The notes under the pieces were generated by a model that saw nothing but the letters and a program-made list of their open reading frames with translations, searched no databases and was not told where the DNA came from. A stretch of 64,000 nt of DNA from Microvirga ossetica (GTDB taxonomy: Bacteria; Pseudomonadota; Alphaproteobacteria; Rhizobiales; Beijerinckiaceae), in assembly GCF_002741015.1 (NCBI RefSeq), contig NZ_CP016619.1:310001-374000 (forward strand), written 5' to 3'. Below are positions 1 through 9,186 of the stretch, in pieces; the first letter of the stretch is position 1; each line of letters opens with the position of its first letter. The position numbers and the translations under genes are program-made.

Positions 1-311
1 CGGGCAATCGCCTGCATCTGATCGGCGAGGAACGTGGTGGCGATCCCGGGCACGAGACCGCCAAGCATCTCGATGGGGCGATGCACCGCCTCCGGGTCGA
101 CCAGAAGGCCGAACAGGGCAACCGGAACGGAGATGCCCGGAATGGCCGCGAAGATGGCGCAGAAGGCCACGCCCGCCGACCTGAGCCACATGCCATCCTG
201 GCGCAGGGACCCAACCAGTCTGGTGATGATGTCGAACCAGCCCCGGCTGGAGATGTCGCCTGGGTGATCCGCATCGCAGGTGGCATCCTCCCGCGGCCTC
301 GATGCTGGCAT
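1..311 (-). CDS. YihY/BrkB-family membrane protein, N-terminal part (runs off the window)
   Basis: Reading the minus strand from 311 to base 1 gives an open frame of about 103 residues with no stop, so the gene continues beyond the window. The start at 311 is preferred because a GGAGAGGA ribosome site lies 8 bases upstream; an in-frame ATG at 332 has none. After a short polar head, the segment beginning RGWFDIITRLV followed by a hydrophobic helix with AIFAAIPGIS matches the start of YihY/BrkB inner-membrane proteins (formerly mis-called RNase BN), and it aligns by eye with the second YihY gene at 35975-36949. Function of the family is poorly known. Confidence 0.75.
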   Translation of the reverse strand, partial: MPASRPREDATCDADHPGDISSRGWFDIITRLVGSLRQDGMWLRSAGVAFCAIFAAIPGISVPVALFGLLVDPEAVHRPIEMLGGLVPGIATTFLADQMQAIA

Positions 312-369
312 CGAACGATTCCTCTCCAGCATCTGCGGGACCTGCGAATATCAGCCTCCGGCTGTGATG

Positions 370-1437
370 TCAGGTCGAGCGCGTGCTGCCGGTTGTCTTC
401 GATGTCGTGGCTCGGGGCGTGCGTTCCGTCTCGACGACGGTGCTCGTGGTGCCGCTGGGGACCACCGGCTCTGTCGCGGCGGAGCGGCTCAAGCCCAGCC
501 GGGCCGTGATCGTCGGCTCGACTGTGCCCATACGCCCGCCGAACCACGCAGCCACAGCGCCGAGGATCAGGCCGAGAGCAGCCAGCAAGGCACCCGTCGA
601 GACGGCGCTCGCGGCGGCATCGGCCGCCTCGGTGGCCTGCTGCCGGGCCTGGTCGACGGACTGACGGTACTGCTGCTCGTACTGCTGCACCTGGGTGCGG
701 GCTTGGTCGACCGGGATGTTCTGGGCCCGAGCCAGAGCATCCGCCGCACGATTGCGGGCGTCTGCGGCCTGCTGCTCGTTGCCGGTCAGCGCGGCTCGCA
801 CGGAAGCGACGGCCGCATCGCGCAAGGCCGCGGGATCGTTGCCGCCGGTGGCGCCCCGGATCTGCTGCTCGATCCCGGAGAACGGGTTCGCCGCGCCGGC
901 CAGGTTGGGAGCCGCCACCTGGGCGGCGGTCTGCGCGGTCGAGCCGACCGCCTGGGTGACGTTGCCCAAGGCGCTCGTCACCGTGCGATAGGCGCCGCCC
1001 ACAAGGCCGCCCACCGTGGTGGTGAGCAGATAGAAGATCACCAGCGTGGCCAGCGCCCAGGCGGTGAGGCCATGCCAGCTTGCGGTGGACTCCTTCGGCT
1101 TGCCGGCCAGCCGACCTGCGGCGTAGCCGCCGGCGAGCGAAGCCAGCACCCCGGCGAGCACGAACCAGATGCCGGCTCCGATGGAGAAGCTGGAGGCGGA
1201 TGGGTTCTCGCCTGCGCCGGCGGCAGGATCCAGGGTGGCGGCCCCGATGCCGATGCCAAGCAGGTTGAGGATAAGCTGCGTGACGAGCATGACCACGACG
1301 CCGGCGAGCACCGCCCCCCAGGCGATCTTGTTGAGCATGATGGTGCGGGCGTCCTCAGCCGGGGTGACCGGGCTCATGTGCGGGGCATCAGTGTCGCCGC
1401 GATTGCGCGGGGTGTCGGGATGATGGGTGTCGGTCAT
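370..1437 (-). CDS. PhnA-like multi-pass membrane protein
   Basis: 355 residues. Two hydrophobic helices lie near residues 35-70 and 85-110 and a third near 125-150. A long Ala/Gln-rich soluble part follows (about 165-275), with periodic Gln, Glu and Ala suggesting coiled coil, then a final helix near 280-305 with a GGRMG motif and a Thr/Ser/Arg-rich tail. This layout matches proteins of alphaproteobacteria annotated as PhnA-like, whose biochemical role is unknown. The gene ends 59 bases before the YihY start and points the same way, so the two may be co-transcribed. It diverges from the DUF2382 gene at 1613. Confidence 0.7.
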   Translation of the reverse strand: MTDTHHPDTPRNRGDTDAPHMSPVTPAEDARTIMLNKIAWGAVLAGVVVMLVTQLILNLLGIGIGAATLDPAAGAGENPSASSFSIGAGIWFVLAGVLASLAGGYAAGRLAGKPKESTASWHGLTAWALATLVIFYLLTTTVGGLVGGAYRTVTSALGNVTQAVGSTAQTAAQVAAPNLAGAANPFSGIEQQIRGATGGNDPAALRDAAVASVRAALTGNEQQAADARNRAADALARAQNIPVDQARTQVQQYEQQYRQSVDQARQQATEAADAAASAVSTGALLAALGLILGAVAAWFGGRMGTVEPTITARLGLSRSAATEPVVPSGTTSTVVETERTPRATTSKTTGSTRST

Positions 1438-1562
1438 GGCGGTGCTCCTGTTCGCGGGCCAACCCCCCGGTGTGGAAATGGTTCAGCGCAGACCAACGAA
1501 TTGCCTTGCGGGTGAAGGATTTGTCGCGCTTGCCGCCAAGATTGCGCGGAGTTCAGGCGCAA

Positions 1563-1587
1563 GGAACCCCTGGGGCGAGCGCCCGTT
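1563..1587 (+). promoter_or_regulatory. EcfG-type general-stress promoter
   Basis: GGAAC at 1563-1567, a 16-base spacer and CGTT at 1584-1587 match the consensus of the alphaproteobacterial general-stress sigma factor EcfG exactly. The -10 box ends 25 bases before the ATG of the DUF2382 gene at 1613. The paralogous gene at 56440 has the same arrangement. Confidence 0.75.
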
Positions 1588-1612
1588 GGTCCTCGCTTAC
1601 CAGAGAGCAGCC

Positions 1613-2092
1613 ATGGGCGACCCAACTCACCCTTCGAGCGTACCGCCACACGATGCTGAGCCTGTGCCGAGTCTGGACGATGCGCCGAGAAGCGGCGCCC
1701 ACACGACGTCCGAGGAGGTCGTTCCGCTCGCCGAGGAGATCGCGACCATCGCGAAGCGGCAGGTCGTGACTGGACGCGTGCGCGTGCAGACGATCACCGA
1801 CACCGTCGAGGAGCTCGCTCATGCGGAGGTGCAGCGCGAGAGCGTCGAGGTCACCCGCGTGCCCATCGACAAGGTGGTCGAGACCGCACCCGCGATCAGA
1901 ACCGACGGCGATGTGACGATCCTACCGATCGTCGAGGAAGTGCTCGTCGTCGAGAAGCGCCTGGTGCTCAAGGAGGAGCTGCACATCTGGCGCCGCATCG
2001 CCACCGAATCTGTCGAGGTGCCGGTCACCTTGCGCAAGCAGCGTGCCATCGTGGAGCGTGAGGCTCCGGATGATCCTGTCCCTGACAGGTAG
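1613..2092 (+). CDS. DUF2382 (YsnF/AvaK) stress-response domain protein
   Basis: 159 residues. Almost the whole protein from about residue 30 is one DUF2382 domain, recognised by alternating strand-forming segments with repeated E/V/R patterns such as VVTGRVRVQT, RESVEVTRVPID and LVLKEELHIWRR. DUF2382 proteins are linked to general stress in many bacteria; their molecular function is not established. No signal peptide is visible, so it is probably cytoplasmic. The start at 1613 lies 25 bases after a perfect EcfG promoter. It is a close paralogue of the protein at 56440-56931 and faces the larger YsnF gene at 2167-3021. Confidence 0.9.
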   Translation: MGDPTHPSSVPPHDAEPVPSLDDAPRSGAHTTSEEVVPLAEEIATIAKRQVVTGRVRVQTITDTVEELAHAEVQRESVEVTRVPIDKVVETAPAIRTDGDVTILPIVEEVLVVEKRLVLKEELHIWRRIATESVEVPVTLRKQRAIVEREAPDDPVPDR

Positions 2093-2127
2093 GGCGGGCA
2101 GTTCCTTGCGAGGTTCGCTGAGGGTGT

Positions 2128-2155
2128 CGAAGCCCAGCGTCGTGCCGGGCTTCGA
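2128..2155. terminator. Hairpin between convergent genes
   Basis: TCGAAGCCC (2128-2136) pairs with GGGCTTCGA (2147-2155) across a 10-base loop, midway between two genes that converge. It lacks a T run in either direction, so intrinsic termination is inferred from position and stem only. Confidence 0.45.
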
Positions 2156-2166
2156 CGGAAGCGAAA

Positions 2167-3021
2167 TCAGCGCTTGCCGTCTGCCGAGTCTGTGGTGCCG
2201 GTGCCGCGGATATTCCGGTCGTCCTCGACATCGACTTCGGTCTTGCGCACGGTGTCGGACACGGTCTCGGTACGCTGCTCTACGTCCTTGCGCACCACTA
2301 CTTCCTCGACCACACGCGCCTCCTTGGACACCACCGCCTCCTCGCCGCGCTCCTCCACCTCGATGGTGCGCTCTTGGAAGGGATCAGCGCCGAGGGTACC
2401 GGCCTGTGCCGTGCCGGACACCGGGCGGCGCTCCACCTCGACATGCTCTTGGCGCAGGTTGACCTGCTCGCTCACCGGCCGCTCGACCACGCGGGACTGG
2501 ATGCGCACGCGGCCGTGTCCGACCTCGCGCTTGCCGACATGCAGCTCCTCCTCGGCGATCGGGATGACCTCGTCGCGTCCACTCGCGCCCGCCTTGTCGG
2601 TCCGGATTGAAGCGGGCGAATCCGTCAGGCTGCCGGCCAGTCCGGCCGCCGCAGCGCCGAGCCTTCCGGTCGTGCCGCCGGAGGTCGAGGCATCGTAGCC
2701 CTGCCATCCCTCCGAGCGCCACGAGGTTTCCTGCTCGTCCAGGTCGAGAATTCCGTCATCGTCCAGGATGTCGATAACCTGATCAATCTCGTCATCGTCG
2801 CACTCGACCGCGACCAGAGACCCACCGCGGCGCACCCCCTCCGCATAGGCATAGGCATCAGTGCGCGGCACGCCGTCATTTTCCAGATCGTCGATGAGGT
2901 TGTCGGAAGGCGTCGAGTAGAAGCTGATATCTCCGCGCGAAATGCCCGCCTGTTCCAGGCGGCTGACGATCTCGCCGGCTTTCTGTTGATCTTGGTAGAG
3001 GCACGTGACGGTCTTGGACAT
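2167..3021 (-). CDS. YsnF-type stress protein: GSP17M-like head plus DUF2382
   Basis: 284 residues with two parts. Residues 1-100 resemble the general stress protein 17M-like fold found at the N-terminus of YsnF proteins (start MSKTVTCLYQD, then an acidic region rich in Asp and Glu with a DEQETSWRSEGW-type end). Residues about 145-270 form a DUF2382 domain with REVGHGRVRIQ and IEVEERGEEAVV segments. It shares this plan with the protein at 10986-11921. A one-mismatch EcfG promoter (GGAAC-N16-CATT) is present on the minus strand at 3179-3203, which would give a leader of about 160 bases. The role is probably stress protection; the mechanism is unknown. Confidence 0.9.
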   Translation of the reverse strand: MSKTVTCLYQDQQKAGEIVSRLEQAGISRGDISFYSTPSDNLIDDLENDGVPRTDAYAYAEGVRRGGSLVAVECDDDEIDQVIDILDDDGILDLDEQETSWRSEGWQGYDASTSGGTTGRLGAAAAGLAGSLTDSPASIRTDKAGASGRDEVIPIAEEELHVGKREVGHGRVRIQSRVVERPVSEQVNLRQEHVEVERRPVSGTAQAGTLGADPFQERTIEVEERGEEAVVSKEARVVEEVVVRKDVEQRTETVSDTVRKTEVDVEDDRNIRGTGTTDSADGKR

Positions 3022-3503
3022 GAGGTTGGCTCCTGAAAGGTTTTCGTGATCGAACCGGCTTGTGACGCGTGGTGGAGCCGGTGATCCTCACTGGCAAATG
3101 CCATCCCGAGTGTCGGTGATGGATCGTCAGTGGAGGGACACAGCCATACAGGTACGTGCCATATCCGGTGAACCTACCAATGTGCCGTCCGGATTCCGGT
3201 TCCATGAACCCGTACGGATCATGCCGGACCTGCGGTGCCGACCGCGCGATGCGGGGCTCGTTGGAGGCAGCGATTCAGGCTCCTGCCAAATCGCTCTGAC
3301 ACACCCAAGAGCCGAGAGTGACGTTCAAATCAATTCAAGTCTAAGCCTCGATACACTCTATTTGCAGGCATTAGATCCATGTTTCAGGAATAGAGCGGGC
3401 CAATGCCGTGCTCAGGGTCATGTCAGGCCTTGTAGGAATCGCCCTTGTAATGCTTCGGCACACGCGGCGAGATACACCTTGCTCGCCGCGCGTGCCAAAA
3501 GGC
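3022..3503. other. Gene-free stretch, 482 bases
   Basis: No convincing coding frame was found. It holds the upstream region of the YsnF gene (a near-consensus EcfG site on the minus strand at 3179-3203, -10 box CATT instead of CGTT) and the downstream region of the DUF4142 gene. Confidence 0.5.
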
Positions 3504-4127
3504 TCACTTCATCTTGGTTTGGATCTCTTCCAACAAGGCGATATGCTCGGTGATCACCCCGCGGGCCATTTTCGCGACGTTCACGTGTTCGCGGTTCTGC
3601 GGATTGCTTTGCAGATACTGCGTCTGCACCTGCAGCAGGGCGCTGTGCCCTTCCATCTGGCCCTGAAGGTACTGACGGTCGAAGGCCTCGCCGGGTTGCG
3701 TGTTCTGAAGCCTCTGGATCATCTCCCGGCTTTGGACATCCATCTGCATGGCTGGGGCGCTCGTCCCTGACGCAGCGCCCGTGGCCGATGTCGCGGCAGG
3801 CTCCATCATGGAGTGAAGGACCTCGGACAGTGTGGTCTGCTCCTGCACCTCGAAGGTAGCAAACCGCTTCAGGTCGGCATTCTGCGCCTTCTGCTGCGCG
3901 ATCCGGCTGATCTCGAGAGCCACCAGGCCCAGCTGCATCGTCTGCTGCATGTGCTGCATGTCAGCCTGTGTCATCTGCTGCCCGCCCATGCGGCTTGCCC
4001 CAGAGGCTCCCCCGGTTGAACCGGCGGCGGCACCTGGTTGTCTGGTGCTGGGGGCTCCGCTGGTCTGCGCCAGCGCCGGGGCGGTGATTGCGGCGGCCAA
4101 GCCTGCCAGGACGATGCGGCGATCCAT
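3504..4127 (-). CDS. DUF4142-family exported protein
   Basis: 207 residues. The start at 4127 has an AAGGAGA site 7 bases upstream; a longer frame to 4229 has no such site. Residues 1-20 (MDRRIVLAGLAAAITAPALA) are a signal peptide, probably cleaved after ALA. A Gly/Ser/Ala-rich linker follows, then a helical DUF4142 domain (residues about 60-205) containing ALEISRIAQQKAQNADLKRF, an EHIALLEEIQ end and Met/Gln-rich stretches. DUF4142 proteins are predicted periplasmic helical-bundle proteins of unknown role. It diverges from the secreted protein at 4359. Confidence 0.85.
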   Translation of the reverse strand: MDRRIVLAGLAAAITAPALAQTSGAPSTRQPGAAAGSTGGASGASRMGGQQMTQADMQHMQQTMQLGLVALEISRIAQQKAQNADLKRFATFEVQEQTTLSEVLHSMMEPAATSATGAASGTSAPAMQMDVQSREMIQRLQNTQPGEAFDRQYLQGQMEGHSALLQVQTQYLQSNPQNREHVNVAKMARGVITEHIALLEEIQTKMK

Positions 4128-4358
4128 GGTCTGTCTCCTTCTGTGGTTACGGCACCCAACAAAGGCAACGAGCCTGTGTACGGCCGGATACCAACTCTGC
4201 AGAGCCGATTTTGTTATGATCGGCACCATCGTTTTGTCATCGCTCGAGTGTGAGGGTCAGAGATGATTGGCCACGATCCTGAGCACCAAGCTGAAACCTC
4301 ACACGTCACATCGCGTTTAGACAATGCTGACTGGTGTCAGCAATCTCCGGAGGAGCCG

Positions 4359-4859
4359 ATGATCTCCCGTTCATTGCAAAGTTTGGCGATTGCGGCTGCA
4401 CTGATGTTCGCTGCGGTACCTGTAGCTGTCGCTCAGTCCGGAGGCGGAGGTGGCGGCGGCTCCGGCGGGGGATCCAGCGGCGGTGCAAGCGGCTCTGGCA
4501 TGAGTGGTGGCGGAGCCACGAGCAGTGGCGCGCCAAGCGCGGGAACCGGCGGACCAACCAGCACCCCGTCCAGCACAGCAACCGGTGGCGCAGGCTCACC
4601 CCAGCAGCCAACCGGCGGGATGAACCCGAACAGTGCCGTGGGCGGAGCGCTGACGCCCCCCATCATACCGCCGGGCACGACCGGCTCTGGTGGCAATCCG
4701 GTCAGCTCCAGTTCTGGTGTTCCCCGGCAAAGCCCAGGGGCTGCCGGTTCCACTGGGAACCAGACTGGTCTTGGCAATATCGGACCGGAAACCGAGAAGG
4801 AGCAGCGCGCTCAGGAGCAGAGTGACAAGGCGACCAAGAGCATTTGCGACCGATGCTGA
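4359..4859 (+). CDS. Gly/Ser-rich secreted protein of unknown function
   Basis: 166 residues. A GGAGGAG site ends just before the ATG at 4359, which decides the start against an upstream in-frame ATG at 4263. Residues 1-25 are a signal peptide ending AVAQS. The mature part is low complexity, dominated by Gly, Ser, Thr and Pro, and closes with a charged tail (EKEQRAQEQSDKATKS) and two Cys in the last four residues. Only signal and composition can be read; no catalytic motif is visible. Confidence 0.7.
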   Translation: MISRSLQSLAIAAALMFAAVPVAVAQSGGGGGGGSGGGSSGGASGSGMSGGGATSSGAPSAGTGGPTSTPSSTATGGAGSPQQPTGGMNPNSAVGGALTPPIIPPGTTGSGGNPVSSSSGVPRQSPGAAGSTGNQTGLGNIGPETEKEQRAQEQSDKATKSICDRC

Positions 4860-5139
4860 CCTGTGGTGTTCTCCCTGGCGGAGAAACTGGGCAGGTGGAC
4901 TGCTGCTATGCCGCTGTCGAACCGCCATCGAGGCTGCTGAAGATTCTCCAGCAGCGGACGATTAAGACACGCAGAACTCAATGACGGGACAACGCCGCAT
5001 GCCCGCCGCAAGGACCGCCACGCCACGTAGTGATCAACCGTCTCCGTCTTGTCGAAGAACGCGTGCGGCCCGCAATTGACAGGGGGGACCCTGGAGGATC
5101 ACCATGCCCTAGTGGGGGTGCGCCATAAGGATGGCCGCC

Positions 5140-5661
5140 ATGGATAAATTCGATCACATCCTGCACTGGAAGCTGAAGCAAGGCTCGCACACGTTCCCGG
5201 GAAAGGACGGCGGCACCTGCATCAACGAAGCGGCCATCGTGGCAGCCGGCTTCCCCTACCAGCCTGTGCGTTCCGTTCACGACATGCCGAAGTGTTTCTC
5301 GCGTCCGATTTGCGCCTTGGCGATGCAGCTGAACGATGAGGCCTCCGATGAGGAGCGCCAGCATCTGCTGCCGTTTGTCGCCCGCTTAGCCTGTGCCGAT
5401 ACGCCACAGGTGGAGCAGGAGCGGGAGACGTACATCGCCGTACGCATGCGCTGGCGGCTGCCGTTCCAAGAGGGCCTGAAAGTTCTTGAGGGGGCACTGG
5501 CGATTGGGCGGCAGGCAGGCGTGTCCACACCAGACGAGGTGAGGACCAGGATGGAATCTGTCCAGGCCAGAGCGACCGTTCCCACGTTAGTTCCCGACAC
5601 ACCTCTCTTTGCGAAGATCAAGACTTGGTTCGGAATGAAAGAGACGGCGTCTGCTGGCTGA
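5140..5661 (+). CDS. Conserved hypothetical protein
   Basis: 173 residues from the ATG at 5140, chosen because AAGG sits 9 bases upstream; the in-frame ATG at 5131 abuts that site. The N-terminal 70 residues (MDKFDHILHWKLKQG, GGTCINEAA, CFSRPICALAM) are rich in conserved-looking aromatic and Cys residues. The rest is amphipathic helix ending in a KIKTWFGMKE motif. No signal peptide or membrane helix is seen. I do not recognise a characterised family. Confidence 0.65.
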   Translation: MDKFDHILHWKLKQGSHTFPGKDGGTCINEAAIVAAGFPYQPVRSVHDMPKCFSRPICALAMQLNDEASDEERQHLLPFVARLACADTPQVEQERETYIAVRMRWRLPFQEGLKVLEGALAIGRQAGVSTPDEVRTRMESVQARATVPTLVPDTPLFAKIKTWFGMKETASAG

Positions 5662-5706
5662 GCGCTCAACGAGTGCGTGCTGAGGCGGTGAGATTCGGGA
5701 TTCGGC

Positions 5707-5952
5707 ATGAACGCGCATTGGGACAAACGGCGAATGGCGGTGCTGACGCGCCTTTGGCTTTCAGGCGAGACGGCCCGCATGATTGCGGAGAAGCTTGGTG
5801 GAGGCGTCACGCGCAATGCCGTGATCGGAAAGGCTCACCGTCTCGGGCTCACGGGTAAGCATGGCAGTAGGGGTCTCAAGCGTGCTCGGGCATTCCGTCC
5901 TGGAAGGAGTGACCAGCAACACCAACGGGAGCCCAAGAACCCTGCACATTGA
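5707..5952 (+). CDS. Short GcrA-like DNA-binding protein
   Basis: 81 residues. Residues 1-50 match the N-terminal helix-turn-helix of GcrA-type regulators: a leading W, LTRLWLSGETARMIAEKLG and the signature VTRNAVIGKAHRLGL. In Caulobacter GcrA this part recognises methylated GANTC promoters. Here the protein is about half the usual length and lacks the C-terminal sigma-70-binding region, so it is a short paralogue or remnant rather than the cell-cycle GcrA. The IS1380 left end lies three bases after the stop codon. Confidence 0.6.
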   Translation: MNAHWDKRRMAVLTRLWLSGETARMIAEKLGGGVTRNAVIGKAHRLGLTGKHGSRGLKRARAFRPGRSDQQHQREPKNPAH

Positions 5953-5955
5953 TGA

Positions 5956-7593
5956 CTAGCCCATCGTATTCACCAGAGTTGGTCGGGATGATTTGATCTG
6001 CAGCCCCGGCGTGCGGATCCGCTGCGTTTCTTCCACCGCGGCGAGGTTTGGAACATGGGGAACGCGTTGCAGAGACGAGATGAGTTGATCGGGGCGATGG
6101 CGGCCCCGTCGCTTATGGCGAGGCTGCCCGGGGCTGGGGTGCAAGAGCGCCCGCAAGGCGGCGGACGAGATCCGCGTCCGGGCAGCATGAGGCAAAGGCC
6201 AGCCGGACGCGGCTGGTGGTTTCCTGCACCCGCACGGCGATCTTGAGCAGGCGAAGCCGCAGCGTCGCGAACTCGGCCCGGGCGAGATCACGCATCGCCG
6301 GAATGGCCTCGCGCAATGACAGCATCAGCCAGTAGGCTGCCGTGTGCAGCACGAGCCGAACCTGGTTGGCCACGGCCCGCCGGCACGAGGTCCGGTCGGA
6401 GGCAAGCTGCGCCTTGTGGAACTTGATCCAGTTCTCCGCCTGGCCTCGCGCGCAGTACAGGCTCTCGTAGACGACGCGCGGGCTGGTGCCGGTCAGGTTG
6501 GTGACGACAAAGCGGATGTCGAGCCCCAGGCGCGTGGCCTCGATGCGGGCAACGGCGCGACGCTCGCACGACCAGCTTTTGGCCCGGTGCGTCGTCTCGG
6601 CAAAGCCACGGACGACGTCACGATCTTCCAGCGCCCGTTGGGTGCGCACCGTATCGGCGACATCCTGCACCTTGGTTGTCAGCGGCCTCGTGCCGGCCAG
6701 ACCGAAGATATAGCTGACGCCGTTCTGCTCGCAGAAGTCCATAGCTTCGGGACGGGCATAGTGACTGTCGCCGCGGATCGTGATGTGGGTGAGAGGCCAG
6801 CGCGTGCGAATGCGGCGCACGAGGCGTCGTAGATGCGCCCGCACCTCCAGGCCCGAGGGCGTCTTGCCGGGCCGCAGCACGATGGCAACCGGACGGCCGG
6901 TGGCGCTGTCGTAGACATGAATGGGGAGAAAGCAGCGCTCATCATAGTGCGCGTTGAACAAGGACAGTTGCTGATGGCCATGCACGACGTTGCAGGTGTC
7001 GTCGATGTCCAGCACCACGCCGTCGGGCGGAGTGGCGTAGCTTTCCATCCACTGATCCACCAGAGCATAGGTCAGACGGATGGCATCGCGCAGGCTCGGG
7101 GCGTTCTCCAGGCGCGAGAGGGTCGGCTGGGACGCCAGATCAGTGCCCGTCTCCGGCAAGTGCCCGCAGGCGAGCTTGAACGCCGGATCGGCGCGCAGCG
7201 GACCGAAGTCGTTGCAGTCCTCATAGCCGCACGCGATGGCGAAGATGCGGGCGCGGATCATGTCGGTGATCGCGTGCGTCACGCGGCCTGGAGCGCGCCG
7301 ATCCGGGATGACGCGCGCCAGCCGCCCGGCGATCCCGAGCCGGCGCTCGGCCTGGGCCAGGAGCATGACGCCGCCGTCGGACGACAGGCGCCCGCCATCG
7401 AAAGCGGCGGTGATCTTCTTGCGGCCAACGGCTGGAAACGGGAAGGTGGCGGATGTATCGTCCGGCATGGCGGGTGTGGCAGCCTTTGAAGAGGGTGCAG
7501 GATCGGCTTCAGCAACCAAATCCTACGCTGCTTCAAGTGCTTAAGCTACGCTCGCCAGCCCTCATCAGCCGCATCATGAATAAGAGCGGCTAG
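5956..7593. mobile_element. IS1380-family insertion sequence
   Basis: The boundaries are set by imperfect inverted ends: CTAGCC followed by ATTCA at 5956 onward, and the same elements in reverse complement ending at 7593. The element is about 1.64 kb and holds one transposase gene on the minus strand. No clear target duplication was found at these edges, so the ends may be off by a few bases. Confidence 0.7.
6113..7468 (-). CDS. IS1380-family transposase
   Basis: 451 residues from the ATG at 7468 (a TTG 17 codons upstream is possible). The head FDGGRLSSDGGVMLLAQAERRLG is the characteristic IS1380 start. The DDE residues sit in VLDIDDTCN, ITIRGDSHYA and the ARGQAENWIKFHK region. The reading frame is uninterrupted, so the enzyme may be active. 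Its product cuts and pastes the surrounding element. Confidence 0.92.
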   Translation of the reverse strand: MPDDTSATFPFPAVGRKKITAAFDGGRLSSDGGVMLLAQAERRLGIAGRLARVIPDRRAPGRVTHAITDMIRARIFAIACGYEDCNDFGPLRADPAFKLACGHLPETGTDLASQPTLSRLENAPSLRDAIRLTYALVDQWMESYATPPDGVVLDIDDTCNVVHGHQQLSLFNAHYDERCFLPIHVYDSATGRPVAIVLRPGKTPSGLEVRAHLRRLVRRIRTRWPLTHITIRGDSHYARPEAMDFCEQNGVSYIFGLAGTRPLTTKVQDVADTVRTQRALEDRDVVRGFAETTHRAKSWSCERRAVARIEATRLGLDIRFVVTNLTGTSPRVVYESLYCARGQAENWIKFHKAQLASDRTSCRRAVANQVRLVLHTAAYWLMLSLREAIPAMRDLARAEFATLRLRLLKIAVRVQETTSRVRLAFASCCPDADLVRRLAGALAPQPRAASP

Positions 7594-7725
7594 GAGCAAA
7601 ATGGTTTGAAGCGAGCCCTCGGGACGCCGAGCGGAGTGATGCTGGGCGCCGTTTTGTGGGGGACCAAAGCGAATGCTGGGTTTCTAAAGCAGGTTCTGAC
7701 TTGACAGAACACAGAGGCAGCCAGA

Positions 7726-8028
7726 CTAGGGCACCACTTGGCGCGTAAAGTCTTCACCCGTTGTTCGCAGCACGAAAATCTCTCCAGGGCCCGGTGGATC
7801 AGTTCCGTGCAAGTACAGGTCGCAGAACACGCCACCCTCGGTCGGGACAACCCGCACGAAACAAGACCGGCTGCTTCGGATGCGCTTGGCCGCAGTCTCG
7901 ACAGCCTCAATCCGCTGCTGATGCTCTGGTCCGTACGGGATGGTGCGGCAGAGCCGCATCAGAGAGGCGCGTCTCCGAGCCGGAGCATCGTCAAGCAGCC
8001 GTCTTCCCGCGATGGTCAGATCGCACAA
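7726..8028 (-). CDS. Small hypothetical protein
   Basis: About 100 residues if a TTG at 8028, behind an AAGGAAA site, is the start. The sequence is Arg-rich with a helical first half (RRLLDDAPARRRASLMRLCRT) and a beta-rich second half with a Cys-Asp-Leu-Tyr motif and GEIFVLRTTG. No family is recognised. Base composition is like its neighbours. It could be a spurious frame; the absence of a competing gene and the sensible composition favour a real gene. Confidence 0.45.
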   Translation of the reverse strand: MCDLTIAGRRLLDDAPARRRASLMRLCRTIPYGPEHQQRIEAVETAAKRIRSSRSCFVRVVPTEGGVFCDLYLHGTDPPGPGEIFVLRTTGEDFTRQVVP

Positions 8029-8298
8029 GCTTTCCTTGCAGCTTTTTGCCTTCGCTGATCAGCCTTTGGCCTTCTGGTGCAGCTTGTTCTTTTCGCGTTG
8101 CTGCGATGTTTCTCGCTCCCTGTGCCCATCGCTCGATCCACGTGACTGGTGCAGCATCACGGTGTGAAGCCCGCTATGGCTAGAAACAGCGCCTGTCGAG
8201 CACGGTTCCCGCTTTAGGCCCACGCAACAGCGCTCCACGTCATTGTCCCAATGCTGTCAGGATGAGCGGTCACGAGGGGTGTCAAAGCCTCGCAGACA

Positions 8299-8323
8299 GG
8301 AACATTGGATCACCGCGCTTGTT
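8299..8323 (+). promoter_or_regulatory. Near-consensus EcfG promoter
   Basis: GGAAC at 8299-8303, 16-base spacer, TGTT at 8320-8323 (one mismatch to CGTT). It ends 26 bases before the GTG start of the GDSL hydrolase gene at 8350. Confidence 0.45.
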
Positions 8324-8349
8324 TGCTGCGTCGCAAGGAGTTTGGCAAT

Positions 8350-9186
8350 GTGACGTCACGACTTCCCTGGGATAGCAACCTGCCTCGTCTGATCCGTTGT
8401 CTCCTCATCGTTGCAGCATCTGCCGTCATGAACTCATCCGCCCAAGCCCTACCAACCTTCGATCAGATCGTGGTCTTCGGAGACAGCCTGTCTGACAACG
8501 GCAACTCGGGGCGCGCCTCGAACGGACCGGTCTGGGTCGAGCATCTGGCCACCCGGTTCGGCTTCATGCTCGAGCCGAGCCGGACGGGCGGATCCAACTT
8601 TGCGGTTGGTGGGGCTCGTCTTGATCCCCGCTCCGGCACCACCAGCCTGCGGGCGCAGGCGAGCGCCTATTTGCGACGGTCCCGCCCCCATGGACGCATC
8701 CTTCACATCGTCTATGGGGGAGGCAACGATCTGCTGGCGGCTGTGGGCCAGCCTCAGGCCCTTGCGATGGTGGATGCCGCCGTTGCCTCCATGAGGAGCA
8801 TCGTGGCCGATCTGGCCCACCAAGGCGCGACCGACATTCTCGTCCCCAATCTTCCGGCGATCGGCATCACGCCGGTCGTGCGGGCCCAGGGCCGCCAGGC
8901 TGTTGAGGCGGCGAACAGGCTCGCTGAGCGTTTCAACCGTGCCCTCGATCAGGCGCTCTCCGGTTTCGCCAGTCAAGGTGGCCTGCGGCTTTATCGCCTT
9001 GACGTCTGGCAGTTGGCGGAGCGGGTACGCGCCAACCCAGCCGCAGCGGGCTTTACCGACATCACCACTCCCTGTGGTCAGCACCGGCGCTGCGAGGGGC
9101 ACCTGTTCTGGGATGATGTTCATCCCACCACCCAGGCCCACCGGCGGCTAGCGGAGGCCGCGGCCCAGGTGCTGGAGACGCGATAG
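8350..9186 (+). CDS. Secreted SGNH/GDSL-family hydrolase
   Basis: 278 residues. GTG at 8350 is the likely start: AAGGAG lies 9 bases upstream, whereas the earlier ATG at 8305 has no such site. A signal peptide ends near SSAQA (about residue 35). The GDSL block FGDSLSDNGN gives the nucleophile Ser, GGSNFAVGGA is block II (Gly), YGGGNDLL is block III (Asn), and DDVHPTTQAHRRLA near the end carries the Asp-x-x-His pair. All four SGNH blocks are present, so an exported esterase or lipase is predicted; the substrate is unknown. Two Cys near residues 248 and 254 may pair. Confidence 0.9.
   Translation: MTSRLPWDSNLPRLIRCLLIVAASAVMNSSAQALPTFDQIVVFGDSLSDNGNSGRASNGPVWVEHLATRFGFMLEPSRTGGSNFAVGGARLDPRSGTTSLRAQASAYLRRSRPHGRILHIVYGGGNDLLAAVGQPQALAMVDAAVASMRSIVADLAHQGATDILVPNLPAIGITPVVRAQGRQAVEAANRLAERFNRALDQALSGFASQGGLRLYRLDVWQLAERVRANPAAAGFTDITTPCGQHRRCEGHLFWDDVHPTTQAHRRLAEAAAQVLETR

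Noticed and set aside
280..1515. 411-codon open frame on the plus strand
   Set aside because: It lies antisense to the membrane-protein gene 370-1437; its composition (Gly/Arg/His-rich, no hydrophobic pattern) is that of a GC-rich shadow frame.
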